Shown here one piece after another: positions 12,821 through 22,619 of a stretch of DNA of 64,000 nt. The translations under genes were made by a program, and so were the position numbers. The notes under the pieces were generated by a model. The model saw only the letters and a program-made list of their open reading frames with translations. It was not told the origin of the DNA and did not search any database. The stretch is from Rachycentron canadum (lineage: Eukaryota > Chordata > Actinopteri > Carangiformes > Rachycentridae). The first letter of the stretch is position 1. Each line of letters opens with the position of its first letter. The stretch is from positions 15,382,321 through 15,446,320 of the forward strand of contig CM076656.1 in NCBI GenBank assembly GCA_038496675.1. The letters are read 5' to 3'.

Positions 12821-13024
12821 GACCAACCAACACTTTCCCCCTGAGTCATGTCTAAATTTAATTTATTGCATCGTTTTTCTTTGCATTTCCATCTACAGAC
12901 TGGAAACATGTATCATGTCTTTATTTCCTTTATTATTGTTACTTATAGAAACTGTGTTGCCTTATTGGGAGAAACGTTCTATGTTTCTATATCTAATATG
13001 ACTTCCTTTTATATTGTCAATGAA

Positions 13025-13030
13025 AATAAA
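13025..13030 (+). terminator. il12rb2 polyadenylation signal
   Basis: AATAAA followed within 20 bases by GT-rich sequence. It is the last signal before the convergent serbp1 3' end about 345 bases away. Confidence 0.6.
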
Positions 13031-13374
13031 GTTTTATCATCTGTGTAGTGTTGAAATCTTTTTTTAAGCCTGAATGTCTTTTGTATGGTCTGAAACAATA
13101 AGTTGATTGTCAGAGTGTTTACAGGGGTATTTATGAGTCTTAGCAGGAGGTACACTGGTTGAGCTTTAAACCATTTTTCATACCTTGTAAAATAAAAGGT
13201 GATTTGTCTCTTAACACATTTTTGTGACGACATTCACCTTATACAAGGGCAACTTACACATTTACGAGGGGACAAGATTGTAAGCAGATACAAGACAAAT
13301 TGTGAACTGTAGTAATAACATTTTGTCTGCAGGCGGTATAAAAAAGTGACAACGCAAGAAATTTATCGACCATC

Positions 13375-13380
13375 TTTATT
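13375..13380 (-). terminator. serbp1 polyadenylation signal
   Basis: TTTATT on the plus strand, AATAAA on the minus strand. It sits about 1.28 kb beyond the serbp1 stop codon, so the 3'UTR would span about 13360-14660. That stretch contains T-rich tracts near 14450-14500 and no other gene. Confidence 0.55.
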
Positions 13381-14660
13381 TACCGACAGAGGTCTCTAAT
13401 AGCAGGGCTAGAATTCACACATTTGTAGAGCACTTCAGTTGTTCCACACAATGAACGACTGTATTTCTTTCAGAGCAATTATGCAGTGGTGCCACTGTGG
13501 AAGGGCAAGTCAACAGTGGAGGAAAATATCAGCACAGAACAAACAGCAGAAACAAACTGATGCTGGGCTGAGTTTACATGTGTGGAAGGATGCTCGAGTG
13601 GAGTGTGTAAACAGTCGGAGAGGGTCTGAGGGGGGCCGCAGCCGCATAAAGACACATTCTCTCTTCACTCTTTGCAGTAAAAACAAAGGCTTTGATTGAC
13701 TTGCACATGGTGAGTAATCAGAGATGAAATGAACAAGGAGGAAGAGACATTAGCTGGTGAACAGCACCCCAAATACACATTTATCAGAAGACATGGAATA
13801 ACTTTCAGCTTCAGATAAATCCACTTGACAAATGTCTCAGGATCAATGCAAATTTAGGAGAGTAAACACTGATGTGTTCTTTCAAAATGACCTAATGTTC
13901 TTCCTTCAAAACATTTCAGTACAAAAGAACCTTAACACAGATTTAGGTGCTATTTCATCAATGCATTCAAATGTAGACAGCATCGCTTGACCAAAGATCA
14001 AGGGACGTCCTATTCGCACCATGTGAAATACAGTCTCTGAAAGAATTTATGAAAATAGTCAAGATTTACAGGCCGAAGATCATAGAAGAATAGACCTCCT
14101 GTATAAAATATAAAACAATACCCCAGTGCTAAAGAAAAAAATCCATAAATCTCAATGAGTGAAGCGGTAACTTCATCTGAAATACCTGGTGTGGCAGAGC
14201 TTATGAGCTTGGGTTGGAGCTCTGCAGTGCCTATTTCAAAGCAAGCAAGCAATGGCACACACCAAGCTTAAGATACTCTTCTTATGCTTATATTTCGAAA
14301 TGCATATTTTCAAGCAGCAATTACAAAAATTTATCAATGGACAATGCATAACCTCTGAAAAAAATACTGTATGAAAACATCCCTGCTACTTTGTTTCCAA
14401 GTACAAAACCTCTACCAATAAGTTGCTCCAGAGTAGCAAGAAGTCCTTTTCTTTTTTTGTTTTTTTTTTCCTTACTTTCTGTTTTTTTTTTCCATCTTTG
14501 TTTTGTTTTTATTGGATAAAACTCAGTCCTCACATTGAGTGCCATAGTTAATGACAGTCTTCTCCATCATTTCACTTTGCTGAAGGATCCAGGAACATGC
14601 AAGCCTCGTAGTGGAGGTGCTCAGGAGGCTCCTGTAGGCCTGAGGGACAGCAGCCAGGAC

Positions 14661-17600
14661 TTAGGCCAGGGCTGGGAAGGCCTCTGGGTCGTCCACATTG
14701 GGCACAGACGCAGATGACTGTGAAGAAAAGTGAGGAGTTAGAAAATGCAAAAAAATGCATTATGGTCACTACAATCCACAGTACAGCAACTTCATTATAT
14801 AGACAAAAATGGAAATACTTGGGTGACACCAAGTAACAGCTAGACTTCAATAACATTATCTACCTTGTCAGTCCTTCCTCCACGGACCGGCCTAGTGGCT
14901 TCACCGCGGCCACGACCACCCCGGCCACCACGTGGTCCTCCACGTCCACGTCCTGGACGACCCAGGTCTCCAAAATTAATCTCCAGCTGGGACGTAATGT
15001 CATTGGCTGGCTTGCGGAAGTGGTGTTCATCATCTCCCTGAAGTACAAAGATAGGGAGAAGAGACCAGTTATGATTTATTTTGTACATATTCAGCTTTGG
15101 CTTATTTTGTTTACAAGTATTGGTTGATCTCAAATACTGTGCAACAACAAAGGAGATTTTACCTTAGACTCATCCTCAGGGTCAATCAGATCATCTTTCT
15201 TACCCTGCGATGGACAATGGCAAAAATATCAATCATTAACACTAGAGTGTGCAAATTTATGTTTGGACTGACAACAAATGGCAATGTTTTAAGAAAAAAC
15301 ATTTGCTTATTGACTTGCTTCAACTGATATACGTGTCAAATTAAGATGCAGAACAAAGACGAAAACATGTTTCCTGCACATTCAGATTGTGCAAGCTGAT
15401 AAAATCAACACTCTACACCAAAAGTTACTTGGTATACAGTGTTGATTTTATTTTTTTTTAGTTTTGGTTAGCTTATTGCATTGCTAATGTAATGCTTATG
15501 TAGACTGTAACAAACAGTCTGTTGAAACAGTTTCTGCGGTTGAAGAGTAGCCTGGGACACTAAGTAACTAATTCAGCCTGTTTGTGTTGACCCTGACCAC
15601 CCTGGTGTTTTTCATGGGAAACTGGTGCAACACTTCATAGTCTCAGGAGGAAGAGGCTTGTAGATCACAAACTGAAATGACTGAAATAAAGGGGTTTTCC
15701 TTCAAAGAGCGGGAGGTAGTTAAATTCCTATTGTTACATATGGTAATATACTGACACGTGTGGCTGACATGTGACCTGTGACAATTAAAATTCTTTGGTC
15801 TACAATAACTGATAATGCTCGAAGTTGAATGTAAAGTAAGTTAAATGTAAAATTTTAAACTTTCGCAGTTCATTTGACTTACATCTGCCTTGGACTTGTG
15901 CAGCACAAATCCTTTGTTCCAATCAGCTCCCTCATTGGCCTTACGGATGTTGAACTCCACCTTGGCCCGTTCCTTGTCCTGCATGGCCTTCCACTCATCC
16001 AGAGTCATTTCCTTGGGGCCTTCTTCCTTCACTTCCTCTACCTCATTCTCCCTTTATGAGACAGAGACAGACAGTTGAGTATTGCTGGTGGCCTTAACAT
16101 CAATGTGAGTCACATGAACTTGCATTCCAATATAAATTTACTCAATGTGATAGGCTTTAAAAAAAAAAAAAAAAAGTAAAATCAACCAAATCACAATTTC
16201 TGAATGAGATCATTAAAACAAGAACATACTTGTTCTCAGAGTCTGCAGGTGGATGCTCCTCTCCTTCAGGATTCTCTTCAGTGTTGTTTGATTGGTCAAG
16301 CTCGCTGTGAAGAAAAAAAATTTCATGGTCATGCCAATTCTTCCCACTCACTTGGACATTGTTGTTTACATTTCTTGTTATACATGTGTAGCATCTACAA
16401 TCTGCTGGATTGGAATTAGCACTCAAATTGTAATCAAATTTCAAAAATGAATAAAAAAAGAATAACGTGATTGTGGGATTTACTTAGTTGTTGAATAGGT
16501 TTTAGCTAGAGGTAACCAATAAACTGGGTATTTGTTATGCTTTGAATTATTTTCTTACTAAAATTAATTGCAACAGTTCTGAACCAATGCACTATATGAT
16601 TGTGAATCAATGAGCAGAATCAGAACTGATGAAATGTAAAATGTGAGTATAATAAACTGGCTAATCATAAACCACCATAAAATACATCATAAGGGGAAAC
16701 TTATCACTTGGAAATGTGAAATTTGTCTTAGTTCATAATGACAGTGTGCGTCTGTGTGTTGTAACAAACATCCTATCATGCAAAGTTTGTCATTTTGCGT
16801 ATATAGGAAACTTACTTAAGCTCATCCTTGACGGTGCCCCAGTTGTGAGATCCACTTCCACCACGCTTCTCCTCACCTTTTAGACTACTGAAACAACATT
16901 TGCTTTAGCCACGATCATTACACATGCACTACATTACAACACACAATGGTCTTTAACAGTCCATCTATAATTTAGCGTTTTAGTCAAGATTTACATAAGA
17001 ACAAAGTACTCACGATCGGTCACTGCCACTGTGTCTATCAAATTCGCGCTTTCCTCTGGAATCAAACCCATCACTGCGACCCATGCCGCGTCCTCTGCCT
17101 CCACGGGCTCCTCTGCCACCGCCACGTCCTCTCATCGGCCTGTCACCAATGGGTCTAGAGAGATGTACAAAGAATGTCAACTCGCCAGCAAAGCATGAGT
17201 TTCTCTTCTTTCAGAATTTTAGATTGAAACAGGGCCTTCCCAAGGCTTTATTTCAGTAATTAGTCTTCGCATTAGGTTTCAATCATTACATTTTAACAAA
17301 AAGTTTCAGTGATCTCTGTTATAACATGCTAAAAACAAAGCATAGTGAGCTGTTGGCTACAGGCCAGATAGATGATGGGTGTGGAGCAGATCACGCCCCA
17401 TTCCAGAAAAAAAACAAAAAACTTATCATTTCTAAACGTGAAACCTTACATTAACTTCAGAGGTGCAAATGAAAAGAAAAATGCATAATCTACTCCCCTT
17501 TCCTCATTTGGAAACTTAACTTAGCCTAGGTTGTCTAACAAAAGGTAGTCTACAGTTACATTTGCAAATTTTTTTGTGGATTCAATTTTACACTGATGAG

Positions 17601-19766
17601 ACAAATGTGCCTGCAGTAGTTTGGGCAAAACCTAAACATACTAAGCCTTATCATTGTTAACAACGCCTTTAACAGTTACTGTCCCAACCCACACCCCACA
17701 GTGAGAGCTGCTTTAGCCTCGCGTGGAACAAGAAAACACCCTGTAAAAGTTCTAATAGTAGTAGACTCACTTTACAAACTCTACTAATGATTCATGTTCA
17801 ATTGAAATGTGCTGATTGGAAATTCAACTCACTTCTCCACTGAGAATTCACCACCCTCAGGCTTCTCGCCAGCATCACCAGCAGGCCTCTCAAAGCGACG
17901 AGGTGGCCGCCTGTCCACAGGTCGTCTGTCTGTGGGGGGGCGTCCTTCTCCCTGACCTCCCTGGGGTCTGGAGCCTTCGCCTTCCGGCTTACGGCCCATT
18001 CTCCTCATGCCGGCACCTAGAATTGACCAAAATAGGAGTATTAGAAGACCAATAGCATTGATAGATCAGGACCCACTGCTGAGCACCATAAGTGAATAAA
18101 TTGGGGGGGTGGGGGAGGGTGATTGTTCAGTTTAACTGGAGCAAATAATTCCAATTAATGTGCAGAATCAAAAGGATTCAATTGGTAGGATTCAGTTATC
18201 AAATACTCATTATGGTGTAAACAACTGAATCTTGAGTAGACAAAACATAATTCAGTGGAATTGTCATACTGAGATGAGTGAGTTCAAATAATTAAGTTTA
18301 ATCAAGTTTGCAGCATTATCATTCAATTCCTATCCTGATAGTGTGCTGCTCAGTTAAATCACCCGGTCATTCTGTGGATTGAGTTAACACCTTTAAAGTC
18401 TTTAACCCTCAGTGGCACATGGTTGACTGCGACTGGCCCAGTCCCACCCATTGACTAAATCACCAGCTACCAAAATAGACACCCTCCAAGACACAGCAGC
18501 AGCTGGGTGCACCATAGTCGCGGCACCTGTCTCATCTTCTCCCAAGCAAACAGCTATGAGCCCACTTGGCAGCCTGACGTGATGATAATGGCCAACTAAC
18601 TGTGGGCTAACTGTAGGTATCAATCTCAATCATTTCCTTACACTGGATGTTTCACCTCAACGTAGCAGAAACTTTGTTGTGAAACAAAGTTGGTAGAAAG
18701 ACATTACAACAGAACATAAACAATTTTTACAGTCTTTATTTGTACAGATTAATAAAATCAGAACACGCTACTTGGATAATGTGGCGGAAAATTAGGTGGG
18801 ACAAGGAAATGCGCAGAAGCAGGTCGACCGCATGCATTGTGCGCCAATGGGAAGTAGCAGATTGGAGGCTGTGCTTTTACACGCCCCACATTGCAACCAC
18901 GAGGTTCATCACCATGCTGTGCTTACTATCTCAGTGACAAACTCACAGGCACATCGACCACGTTTATTATTTAAATTATTGTACTGACCCTACTTTGTTT
19001 AAGCACCGAGTTCTGTTCGTATTTGTAAGAAATTACTTAAAGATATAAGATATAGATATAATTAAATACGTATTATAATGTGAAAAGAAACTACCTGCTT
19101 TCGGCCCGTTCAGGGAAAAGTCAGCAACAAGTGGCCTAAATTCAGCCACGACCTGACAGTAACATCTGAACAGTTAGAGGCCACTTTCTCTGGTCACCCA
19201 GGCTTTCGGGTTCCACCTGCTCAACAAGGCCTATGTGGTGGTGGTGGTGGGGGGGAGACAAGCCAAAACAAGTTGGCCTGCAAACTGTTTATCACTTAAC
19301 TGCTTAAGCCGCCGAGCTCCCGCTGCAATACACGTTTGTGTAAATGTCATTGTCCCCTAAATGACAGCCCACAGGGACACAAAAGCAACCACGCGGACCT
19401 CATGTCATGGGGGCTTATGAACCGTTGCTAGCAGCAACTTAGCCTGTTAGCTTAAAACCCTTTGGTAGCAGCTTGACTAAAACCTAAAATGCAGAAATTG
19501 GTCTTACCATCTTTTTTGAGAGTGACGGGTGCCTGGGTCTCCTCCTTCTTATCGGCCAGTGGGACCTTTCTGTCTTTTTGGGACTCCTTTTTCGGCTGCT
19601 TGGCAGCCTGGGCTGCAGTCTTGGCGGCACCAGGAGCAGAAGCCTCCTTCTTCTTCTTCACTTCGGCCTGCTTCAGCAGCTCAAACGGATCCGACTCATC
19701 GTCAAATAACTGGTCGAACCGATTGGTTATGGCACAGCCAAAACCTTCTTGCATTTGTCCGGGCAT
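14661..19766 (-). CDS. serbp1: SERPINE1 mRNA-binding protein 1
   Basis: Nine coding exons on the minus strand in transcript order: 19766-19508, 18016-17833, 17154-17014, 16887-16816, 16304-16230, 16051-15883, 15204-15163, 15037-14864 and 14717-14661. The sum is 1173 bases (390 codons plus stop); human SERBP1 isoforms are about 387-408 aa. Starts with MPGQMQEGFGC followed by NRFDQLFDDESDPFE, the conserved N-terminus of the HABP4/SERBP1 family. An RGG-rich block is encoded in exon 3 and a second in exon 8, separated by an acidic region and the conserved EMTLDEWKAMQ segment (exon 6). It ends with DDPEAFPALA. The protein binds mRNA and the 40S subunit and occupies the mRNA channel of idle ribosomes. 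The 42-base exon 7 encodes an acidic 14-residue insert and may be alternatively spliced. Intron 1 (18017-19507) is the largest. The gene converges with il12rb2, as in the human 1p31 order. Confidence 0.93.
18740..18990. other. GC-richer island in serbp1 intron 1
   Basis: Within intron 1 this block is less AT-rich than its flanks and holds a CCAAT (about 18845) and an inverted ATTGG (about 18863) plus several CpGs. It could be an intronic enhancer or alternative promoter. I see no coding exon here. The upstream part of the intron (18390-18630) also lacks a recognisable feature. Confidence 0.25.
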
Positions 19767-19900
19767 GATGGCGCCCCTTCAGCAGGATTTTCCTCCGATT
19801 CTACGAGGCTTGGTGCGAACACTTCGCTAGATGAAGCCACAAGATGGCTGGGAAAAGGACCTTCTTCTCTTCCGGCGCGATAGACATCCGGGACCTCGGA
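19767..19900 (-). promoter_or_regulatory. serbp1 core promoter / 5'UTR
   Basis: Upstream of the start codon, the minus strand carries an ETS-type CCGGAAG (19875-19869) and GCCATCTT (19848-19841), the YY1-type motif, with CpGs and no TATA box. That combination is typical of TATA-less housekeeping promoters with a pyrimidine-rich start site. The exact start site is inferred. Confidence 0.5.
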
Positions 19901-21780
19901 GCTGGCATGGGTGGGGCGTGTAGTTCTTTGACAACGAGGAGCAGTGAACCTAGATACAGGGAGCGTTGACAGAAGAACTACACTACCCATAATGCCGTTC
20001 TCGCCAGTGTTGCTAGCCTAAGCATGGGTGCTCTCGTACACGCTCTTGTTTTGACTCAACGAGAAAACCTCCCCAGACCTTTACGCCACTGCTCCACAAC
20101 ACTGTATCAGCTTTTATCAACAAACAGGGTTCAAATGCTCCATCACCCCTGTTTTATCCTGAATGTATATATTTTTTTGAACCTCTGAGGCAGAGGTTAG
20201 TTTTCGTTATATTTTATGTTAGATTAGAAAACAAAATGAAAAGGATTGGTTGGTAGGGCTGTCCCAAACTTCAGCAAAGACCCCCACAATGTTCCTCTAC
20301 ACCTCATGACATTTAAATGTGGCCCAGGACAAGTATTCACACCAGGCTGAGTCCCAGGCTCTTTTTAAACCCTACATATGGTGCTAGTGTAAACATCATG
20401 TCACACTTGCATATAGATTTGGAGGGATTGCCACTCCTTGGGGTAATAAAACCTGATCCATAGTGGTTCTGTGCACAACACCGATAACACGGTGAGAGGG
20501 GCCAATAGTTAGGTTATAGGAAACATTTCTAAGCCACAGTCCCTTTGATGCTAGGGCAGAGGGAGATGAGTTGCAGTTTGTGAATACACAAAGGATTGTT
20601 TGTTCAACATAGTGTATATGCTCTGTTTCAGGTATGACACTCAGTTTGGCAGGAGGTCATGTTTTCACCCACATGTGTCTGTTTATGAATAAGTCAGCCT
20701 TTTTGTTTATTAATATTTGCCTATGTCTTAGATATCTCAATATAGCTCAAAATATGGTGACTCTGTACAACCAAAAAATCTAAGAAATCTTAACATGAAG
20801 TTGGTGTACAACAGAAAAAGTATCTTTAGGAGGTGGCCACTAATGAAGTCATAATAAAGTCAGCAGAATAACACAATTTTCACCATAAACAGGAAAGATG
20901 GTACACTTTTATACCACACACTGCACAAAATGCTGTCACTTTCTTGCATTTCTACTTTGCTTAATGTTTGTGTTTAGGTGATCAACAAAAAATAGATTTA
21001 CTTCTATTTTTTAAAGGATCTTAGAAAATGTAGGTGTCGGGTCCCGGTTTTACTTCATCATGATATTGTTGGGTTTTTTTTTTTTAAACCTGGGCAAATA
21101 TATTCAAATAATCATATTTGAATATGAAAAAAGGCTCTCATCTTGAGTGTGTCATTGATCATTGGTGGTATTTTGGGAGTTGTGGCTGCTGGTGTTTGAC
21201 CTTATAAGGAAGGTCAAACCCTGCCAGCTGATGGGCTAGTGTGGCCTGTGTGATTGTCAGTGAGACAAACTGGCTCAAGGCACAGACAGTAAGGCCTGTT
21301 TAAGTAGTTACACTCACTAATAATCAGCCTGTATCTGGCTTTGTTACAAAAATACAAACGTGCAATTACATTATCTACATATCTAGTTAGAAACAACCAC
21401 ATACAAACAGGATTGAAAGTTAACCTTTGATCATAAGTTTTGGGTTGGTTCAGTTTTAGTAAATGTGTGAGTAAATATTTAGAAATCTTTCAAATGAATT
21501 CCACAACCTTTCAATTAGGTTATTTTTCTGTCTGCTAATTTGTTTATCAGAGCATTTCAGCTTTCTCATATAGAAGTTAAATTATGTGATATTAAATTAT
21601 ATATACACATTTACATTTCCACATTTTTTTTTTTTTTTTTTTTGGGGGGGGGGTTGCCTTCATTTTAGTCTCAGGTACTTTTTATTTTTTTGTGATTACA
21701 TCAGAATGGGTTTTTTTATTTGGGCTTTTGTGGTCTTTAGTTTAAACGGAGAGGTGACAAAGCAATAATTTATTTTCTGT
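19900..21780. other. Intergenic, no gene recognised
   Basis: About 1.9 kb between serbp1 and the plus-strand membrane-protein exon. AT-rich, with no exon-like reading frame of recognisable content. It includes a T-run that passes directly into a G-run at about 21625-21653. This is the region in which synteny changes from human 1p31-type to 1q23-type. Confidence 0.45.
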
Positions 21781-21818
21781 CTGTGTCAGGTGTGACAGAA
21801 GCGGTCCAACCCCCTTGG

Positions 21819-22262
21819 ATGATGCCACATGCACCGACAGTCCCTCCTGAACGCACTTTGGGAACTCAGACCGATCACCATCTCTGCGCAGAGATGACAT
21901 CTCCAGTCAACAAAGCCATGATGGAGTCCTACGCGCTTATGGTGATGGTGATGGGCACGTTTTTCGTGTATTTCTGCGGGATGGTTTGGGCTTTCTGCAA
22001 CCCGAAACTGAGCGGAGCAGAGGAGGAGTGCGGGGATGGGAAACCGGCAGCAGAACCCGGGGACGACGGCCACCCCGGGGAGCCTCCGGAGCGGAGCTTC
22101 AGGTGCGCCTGTGCGCATATGCCACCGGTGCCGCCGTACACCGCAGAGGCGCTCACTCAGACGACTTACGTGAACTTCTGGCATGATACTGATAGTCTGC
22201 TGTCAGACTGCGATACATTCTGTCGTGAGGATCGTGGATATCGTCCCTCCTGCCCCGCATAG
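21819..22262 (+). CDS. Unrecognised small single-pass membrane protein
   Basis: I do not recognise this gene. From the first ATG (21819) it codes for 147 residues in one GC-rich exon within AT-rich surroundings. Residues 1-36 are polar, about 39-59 are strongly hydrophobic and Met/Val/Phe-rich (one TM helix), followed by CNPK. The C-terminal half (about 60-147) is hydrophilic, first Gly/Pro/Glu-rich, then with CACAH and several more cysteines. There is no cleavable-looking signal peptide. A pyrimidine tract and CAG at 21776-21789 resemble a splice acceptor, so an upstream exon could add N-terminal sequence; the frame is open back to about 21783. A polyadenylation signal lies 280 bases after the stop. 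Real coding status is supported by the GC contrast, single TM segment and poly(A) signal, but not by similarity. It could be a small regulatory membrane subunit; this is a guess. Confidence 0.6.
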   Translation: MMPHAPTVPPERTLGTQTDHHLCAEMTSPVNKAMMESYALMVMVMGTFFVYFCGMVWAFCNPKLSGAEEECGDGKPAAEPGDDGHPGEPPERSFRCACAHMPPVPPYTAEALTQTTYVNFWHDTDSLLSDCDTFCREDRGYRPSCPA

Positions 22263-22402
22263 GCTGAAATACTGGTGACCTATCCCACCATCCAAGTCTG
22301 CATGTGTGGTTCTCCCCATACAACATACTTCAGAGTGAAGGGTGGATAAGAGGAGGGGTATGATCATTTACTCTAAACTCTTTCCCAGAACATCAAGATA
22401 TT

Positions 22403-22408
22403 TTTATT
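22403..22408 (-). terminator. hsd17b7 polyadenylation signal
   Basis: TTTATT on the plus strand (AATAAA on the minus), about 212 bases past the hsd17b7 stop codon. Confidence 0.5.
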
Positions 22409-22541
22409 TTCTGTCTGATACAGATATTAAGAAACAGGTGGAAACAGCAAACAAAACTGTGAATTGCATGTTGCTGATCAGAAGAGTGTTATTTTAGTGA
22501 AGCCAGTGTGCATGTGGCTCCCAGGTGGCTTGTGAGACAGG

Positions 22542-22547
22542 AATAAA
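22542..22547 (+). terminator. Polyadenylation signal of the small membrane-protein gene
   Basis: AATAAA on the plus strand, 280 bases after the stop codon at 22262. It lies beyond the inferred hsd17b7 signal coming from the other strand, so the two 3'UTRs would overlap. Confidence 0.55.
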
Positions 22548-22619
22548 ACTTTCTCCATCCCAGAACTGTGTGATATGCATCAGGATGATCCTGGCGGACC
22601 ACAGAGGGACATGCTAGGA

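Larger units (their letters stand above)
11247..13045 (+). other. il12rb2 3'UTR
   Basis: About 1.8 kb of non-coding sequence runs from the il12rb2 stop to an AATAAA at 13025-13030. It contains a long T-tract (about 11620-11655) and, at about 12560-12820, a decayed copy of a dispersed repeat also seen elsewhere in the window. No AATAAA closer to the stop is evident, so a long 3'UTR is likely; its length needs RNA evidence. Confidence 0.55.

Noticed and set aside
19489..19830. 113-codon plus-strand frame at the serbp1 start
   Set aside because: Antisense shadow of serbp1 exon 1, whose amino-acid sequence is clearly conserved.
21786..22184. 132-residue frame antisense to the membrane-protein exon
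   Set aside because: It follows from the GC-rich composition of the plus-strand exon, has no TM segment or splice context, and no polyadenylation signal nearby on that strand.
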